Shown: piece by piece, positions 60,647 through 64,000 of the stretch | How the letters are laid out: each line of letters starts with the position of its first letter | Position numbering within the stretch: position 1 is the stretch's first letter | Source of the DNA: Marinospirillum alkalitolerans | GTDB taxonomy: Bacteria > Pseudomonadota > Gammaproteobacteria > Pseudomonadales > Halomonadaceae | DNA: 64,000 bases | NCBI RefSeq assembly: GCF_045055655.1 | Contig: NZ_JBANFI010000006.1 | Location: 62,001-126,000, forward strand | Reading direction: 5' to 3' | Made by a program: the position numbers and the translations under genes | The notes under the pieces: model-generated | Seen by the model: the letters and a program-made list of their open reading frames with translations, nothing else | Told to the model about the DNA's origin: nothing | Databases searched by the model: none

Positions 60647-61057
60647 ATGGCGTTAGAAAGGAGAGGCAAGGTGGATAGGTTGAGAGAGCGTGAACCTAGG
60701 CTGTTTCGTGATCGGCGCCAGAAGCCAGATCTTTGGACACGTTTGATCAGTATTTTTGGGGCTTTAAGCTGGCTGCTGATGCTGCCAACCCTGTTGCTGA
60801 TTGATCATGCCCGCCCGCAGGTCGAAACCTTCTTTGATCGCTGGTTGGGTTTGAGTGTGCAGGCTGACTGGGACCAGACTTTTTTCTTTCAAGCTTTTTT
60901 ATTGATGCTGCTGATTTTGGTGCTTTCTGGTTCAGGCCTGCTGCTCAATGGCATGCGCCGGCGGCGTCGGCAGGATAGTTACCGAGTGAATTTGATTCTT
61001 GTCTTTACCCTTTCACTCGCCGGCTGCCTTTATTATTTATGGCGCTTTGGTTTTTAG
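60647..61057 (+). CDS. Hypothetical membrane protein
   Basis: 136 aa from the ATG at 60647 (an AAGGTGG is 12 bases upstream); the frame continues to 60566. A basic N-terminal region (REREPRLFRDRRQK) precedes three predicted helices (about 30-50, 82-100, 112-132) and a basic cytoplasmic loop RRRRRQDSYR. No family recognised. A 17-base direct duplication spans the stop codon. Confidence 0.72.
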   Translation: MALERRGKVDRLREREPRLFRDRRQKPDLWTRLISIFGALSWLLMLPTLLLIDHARPQVETFFDRWLGLSVQADWDQTFFFQAFLLMLLILVLSGSGLLLNGMRRRRRQDSYRVNLILVFTLSLAGCLYYLWRFGF

Positions 61058-61082
61058 AAAGTTCTGGTTTTTAGAAAGTTCT
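61049..61082 (+). repeat. 17-bp direct tandem duplication
   Basis: GGTTTTTAGAAAGTTCT occurs twice in a row (61049-61065 and 61066-61082). The first copy contains the stop codon of the preceding gene. Confidence 0.9.
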
Positions 61083-61093
61083 GGATGAGCTAT

Positions 61094-61140
61094 AAAAAAC
61101 GCCCTGCTGATCATCAATCAAGACATCGGCAGGGCGTTTT
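61094..61140. terminator. Bidirectional terminator between hypothetical gene and proS
   Basis: AAAAAACGCCCTGC and GCAGGGCGTTTT pair around a long loop, with A and T runs on both sides, between convergent genes. Confidence 0.8.
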
Positions 61141-61215
61141 GCTGAACGGCTTCAACAACCCAGAGCGAGATTGGGTCTCATCTTCTGGGAGAAGGTCGGG
61201 CTTTCAGCCAAGGTT

Positions 61216-62925
61216 TTAAGCCTGTATCTGCTCTTGCAAAAAGGCCAAGGCCTGATCGGCAGGCAGCATCTGGGCTTCACTGGCACGACGGTGCTTGTAT
61301 TCCAGCTGGCCTTCTTTGAGGCTGCGTTCGCCAATCACGATGCGGTGTGGAATACCAATCAATTCCAAATCCGCGAACTTAGAACCAGGACGCTCATCAC
61401 GATCATCCAGTAGCACATCGATGCCCGCCGCTTGTAGTTCTTGGTAGAGGCGCTCACTGGTTTCACGAACCAGCTCCGATTTATGTGCATTCATTGGCAC
61501 CAGCGCAACGGTGAAGGGCGCGAGGCTGTCTGGCCAGATAATCCCTGCAGCGTCATGGTTTTGCTCGATGGCCGAAGCCACAACGCGACTCACGCCGATA
61601 CCATAGCAGCCCATAGTCAGGATGGCTTGCTTGCCTTGTTCGTCCAGGACGCTGGCTTTCATTGCTTCAGCGTATTTAGTGCCGAGCTGGAAGATATGGC
61701 CGACTTCGATACCGCGTTTGATCAGTAGCTGGCCTTGACCATCGGGGCTAGGATCACCGGCTTGGACATTACGCAGGTCGGCTACCTCGGGCAGAGGCAG
61801 ATCACGCTCCCAGTTGATGCCAAAATAATGCTGGCCGTCTTGATTGGCACCGGCAGCAAAGTCGCTCATCAGCGCGACTGAGCGATCGATGATGCAGGGC
61901 AATGGAAGTTCAACAGGCCCCAAAGAGCCGGGCCCAGCACCGATGGCGGCACGGATGGCCTCATCGCTGGCCATTTCAAGTGGGCTGGCAACCTGAGGTA
62001 AATTGGCTGCTTTGATCTCATTCAGTTCATGATCGCCGCGCAGAATCAAGGCAATCAGGCCGCCTTCCGCTGCCTTCACGATCAGTGTTTTCACGGTCTT
62101 TTCAATCGGCAGAGCAAACTGCTCAACCAGCTGAGCAATGGTCTTGGCTTCGGGGGTGGGGACCAGACGCAGCGCCTCGCTTGGCGCAGCACGCTGGGTC
62201 TCACGCGGCAGGGCTTCAGCCTTTTCGATATTGGCTGCATAGTCCGAGGTATCGGAGAAGGCGATATCGTCTTCTCCTGAATCGGCCAGCACATGAAATT
62301 CATGCGAGCCTGTACCACCGATCGAGCCGTTGTCGGCAATCACCGGGCGGAAATCCAAGCCCAAGCGAGTGAAGATACGGCAATAGGCAGCGTGCATCGC
62401 ATCATAGGTTTGCTGTAAGGATTCTTGGGTCAGATGGAAGGAGTAGGCATCTTTCATAATGAACTCACGCGCACGCATCACACCAAAGCGGGGGCGGATT
62501 TCATCACGGAATTTGGTTTGCACCTGGTAGAAGTTGCAAGGCAGCTGCTTGTAAGAACGCAGTTCGCGGCGCAGCAGGTCGGTAATCACTTCTTCATGCG
62601 TGGGGCCGACACAGAATTCGCGCTCATGGCGATCTTTGAGGCGCAGCAACTCCTTGCCATATTCTTCCCAGCGACCTGATTCCTGCCAGAGCTCCGCTGG
62701 CTGAATACCCGGCATCAGGACTTCTTGTGCACCAGCGCGATCCATTTCTTCACGTACTATCCGTTCAACCTTGCGCAGCGTGCGCAGGCCTAAGGGGAGC
62801 CAAGTGTAAAGACCAGAACCGATGCTGCGAATCAAGCCAGCACGCAGCATCAGCTGGTGGCTGATCACCTGCGCATCATTGGGAGTTTCTTTCAAAGTGG
62901 CGATCAATAATTGAGAAGCGCGCAT
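61216..62925 (-). CDS. proS: Prolyl-tRNA synthetase
   Basis: Class II aminoacyl-tRNA synthetase, 569 aa (E. coli 572), with the YbaK-like editing insertion. Signatures: MRASQLLIATLKE start, GLYTWLPLGLR, the GPTHEEVITDLLRREL motif 2 region, insertion near residues 225-380, and motif 3 CYGIGVSRVVA followed by anticodon-binding GIDVLLDDR. The ATG at 62925 fits the family; the frame extends 8 codons upstream. Confidence 0.97.
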   Translation of the reverse strand: MRASQLLIATLKETPNDAQVISHQLMLRAGLIRSIGSGLYTWLPLGLRTLRKVERIVREEMDRAGAQEVLMPGIQPAELWQESGRWEEYGKELLRLKDRHEREFCVGPTHEEVITDLLRRELRSYKQLPCNFYQVQTKFRDEIRPRFGVMRAREFIMKDAYSFHLTQESLQQTYDAMHAAYCRIFTRLGLDFRPVIADNGSIGGTGSHEFHVLADSGEDDIAFSDTSDYAANIEKAEALPRETQRAAPSEALRLVPTPEAKTIAQLVEQFALPIEKTVKTLIVKAAEGGLIALILRGDHELNEIKAANLPQVASPLEMASDEAIRAAIGAGPGSLGPVELPLPCIIDRSVALMSDFAAGANQDGQHYFGINWERDLPLPEVADLRNVQAGDPSPDGQGQLLIKRGIEVGHIFQLGTKYAEAMKASVLDEQGKQAILTMGCYGIGVSRVVASAIEQNHDAAGIIWPDSLAPFTVALVPMNAHKSELVRETSERLYQELQAAGIDVLLDDRDERPGSKFADLELIGIPHRIVIGERSLKEGQLEYKHRRASEAQMLPADQALAFLQEQIQA

Positions 62926-63047
62926 GATCTTTCTACCTTCGTGATACAAGAATAAAAGGCCCGAATAAAAACGCGGTGAGGTAAGACCTGACCGCGATTT
63001 AAACCAGCATCAAACAGGGGCTAAAAGTGAAGCGCAATGTACAGGAA

Positions 63048-64000
63048 TCAGCGATTCACGTCCACCAGCAGGCGGCCACGGATCTGGCCTGCCAGCAGCG
63101 CTGGTGCGCGCTCTAGACTTTGCGCTAACGAGACTTCTTCAAGCAGGAGTTGGGTGTAGATGGACTCATCCAACAGCTCGCTGAGTCTTTGCCAGGCGAT
63201 TTTTCTTTCTGCGACTGGGCAATAAACGCTATCGACACCCGCTAGGGTGATGCCGCGTAAAATAAACGGTGCCACGCTGGCAGGAAGATCCATCCCCTGT
63301 GCCAGACCGCAGGCCGCGACGACACCGCGATACTGCAAGCTGGCGCAGACATTGGCTAGGGTATGACTGCCCACGCTATCAATGGCGGCGGCCCAGCGCT
63401 CTTTCGCTAAGGGTTTGCCTGCTGTGCTCAGTTCCGCACGATCGATGATCTGCGTTGCCCCAAGTTGGGTTAAGAAATCCGCTTCTTCAGGTCGACCTGT
63501 TGAGGCGACGACCTGATAACCCAAGCGGGCGAGCAGGGCGACGGCCACACTGCCGACACCGCCTGCTGCACCAGTCACCAGCACTGGGCCTGCTGCAGGG
63601 GTGATGCCGTGGCGTTCCAGTGCCATCACACATAGCATGGCCGTGTAGCCAGCAGTACCCAGAATCATTGCCTGACGCGAGGTGAGCCCTTCAGGCTGAT
63701 GGATCAGCCAGTCGCCTTTGAGACGCGCTTGCTGTGCCAGACCACCCCAGTGCTGCTCGCCGACACCCCAGCCGTTCAGAAGGACTCTATCGCCTTGCTG
63801 GAAATCAGCATGGCGGCTTTCGAGTACCTGGCCAGCACAATCGATGCCGGGAATCAGCGGAAAGCGGCGTACTACGGGGGCTTGTCCGGTGATTGCCAAG
63901 GCATCCTTGTAATTCAATGTGGAGTAGTCGATCGCCACCAGCACCTCTTCGTCTGGTAGATCGCTACTGCTCAGCGAGGTGAGGCGCGCCAGCGTCTGGC
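63048..64000 (-). CDS. acuI: Acrylyl-CoA reductase/quinone oxidoreductase, AcuI (YhdH) type, partial
   Basis: MDR-superfamily NADPH oxidoreductase; the reading frame is open to the right window edge, so the N-terminus is missing. Visible: STLNYKDALAITG, IPGIDCAGQV, GWGVGEQHWGGLAQ, the cofactor motif VTGAAGGVGSVAV and the C-terminal region LAGQIRGRLLVDV. AcuI reduces acryloyl-CoA to propionyl-CoA in DMSP and related metabolism. Family members overlap, so the exact substrate is uncertain. Confidence 0.9.
   Translation of the reverse strand, partial: QTLARLTSLSSSDLPDEEVLVAIDYSTLNYKDALAITGQAPVVRRFPLIPGIDCAGQVLESRHADFQQGDRVLLNGWGVGEQHWGGLAQQARLKGDWLIHQPEGLTSRQAMILGTAGYTAMLCVMALERHGITPAAGPVLVTGAAGGVGSVAVALLARLGYQVVASTGRPEEADFLTQLGATQIIDRAELSTAGKPLAKERWAAAIDSVGSHTLANVCASLQYRGVVAACGLAQGMDLPASVAPFILRGITLAGVDSVYCPVAERKIAWQRLSELLDESIYTQLLLEEVSLAQSLERAPALLAGQIRGRLLVDVNR

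Noticed and set aside
1..64000. tRNA, rRNA, CRISPR, integrase, transposase or phage genes
   Set aside because: I scanned for cloverleaf-like T-loop sequences, spaced direct repeats and the usual protein motifs and found none.

Overview
The window is a chromosomal stretch of a Gammaproteobacterium. The best guess is the Oceanospirillales/Pseudomonas side of the class (Halomonas- or Nitrincola-like). This rests on the fabD-fabG-acpP-fabF-pabC-mltG-tmk-holB-pilZ-tatD order, a malate:quinone oxidoreductase, a MupP-type phosphatase near ubiG, the ETF-QO/etfBA pair, and an rpsA start that looks like the E. coli one. Base composition looks mid-range by eye. I see no rRNA, tRNA, CRISPR array, prophage, transposase or conjugation gene. 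Most of the window is ordinary housekeeping sequence.

Layout. 1-5.5 kb is a vitamin B12 block: btuB-btuF-btuC-btuD on the minus strand behind a cobalamin riboswitch, with cobO and a small membrane gene divergent. 5.6-12.5 kb holds xthA, a dCache chemoreceptor, and a two-gene operon of a di-haem cytochrome c peroxidase and a PAS-GGDEF-EAL protein. 12.6-19.8 kb holds alaC, dcd, mqo, a PRPP-synthase-like gene behind an EAL protein, and a YebC-family gene. 19.8-26.4 kb holds purU, an lrgAB pair, the ubiG-lipoprotein-mupP operon, a LEA-like lipid-anchored or membrane-anchored protein and a CaCA exchanger. 26.6-29.7 kb holds a thioesterase, cmk and rpsA. 29.8-35.6 kb is signalling (degenerate HD-GYP, EAL-HDOD, a second chemoreceptor) plus uspA and tusA. 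35.7-39.6 kb holds gdhA, hisC and rsuA. 39.7-48.1 kb is the fatty-acid cluster running into tmk/holB/pilZ/tatD. 48.2-52.5 kb is tetR, a DUF1285 gene, an SF1 helicase and an rRNA/tRNA methylase. 52.7-56.8 kb holds ppnP, ETF-QO and etfBA. 56.9-61.1 kb is a second degenerate HD-GYP, a c-haem GGDEF sensor and small membrane genes. 61.2-64 kb holds proS and an AcuI-type reductase cut by the window edge.

How the genes work together. The one theme above background is cyclic-di-GMP: seven proteins that make, break, bind or resemble such enzymes lie in 64 kb. Two of them are tied to c-type haem: one is translationally coupled to a cytochrome c peroxidase and another carries its own periplasmic CxxCH. 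Two HD-GYP paralogues share the same loss of the HD metal-binding pair. The strongest non-coding observations are the cobalamin riboswitch, a palindrome ahead of acpP, an AAAC-N4-GTTT operator-like site between ETF-QO and etfBA, and a dispersed short repeat family with imperfect inverted ends near ubiG, upstream of mqo and near 33.9 kb. I did not find a clearly new multi-gene defence or biosynthetic system.
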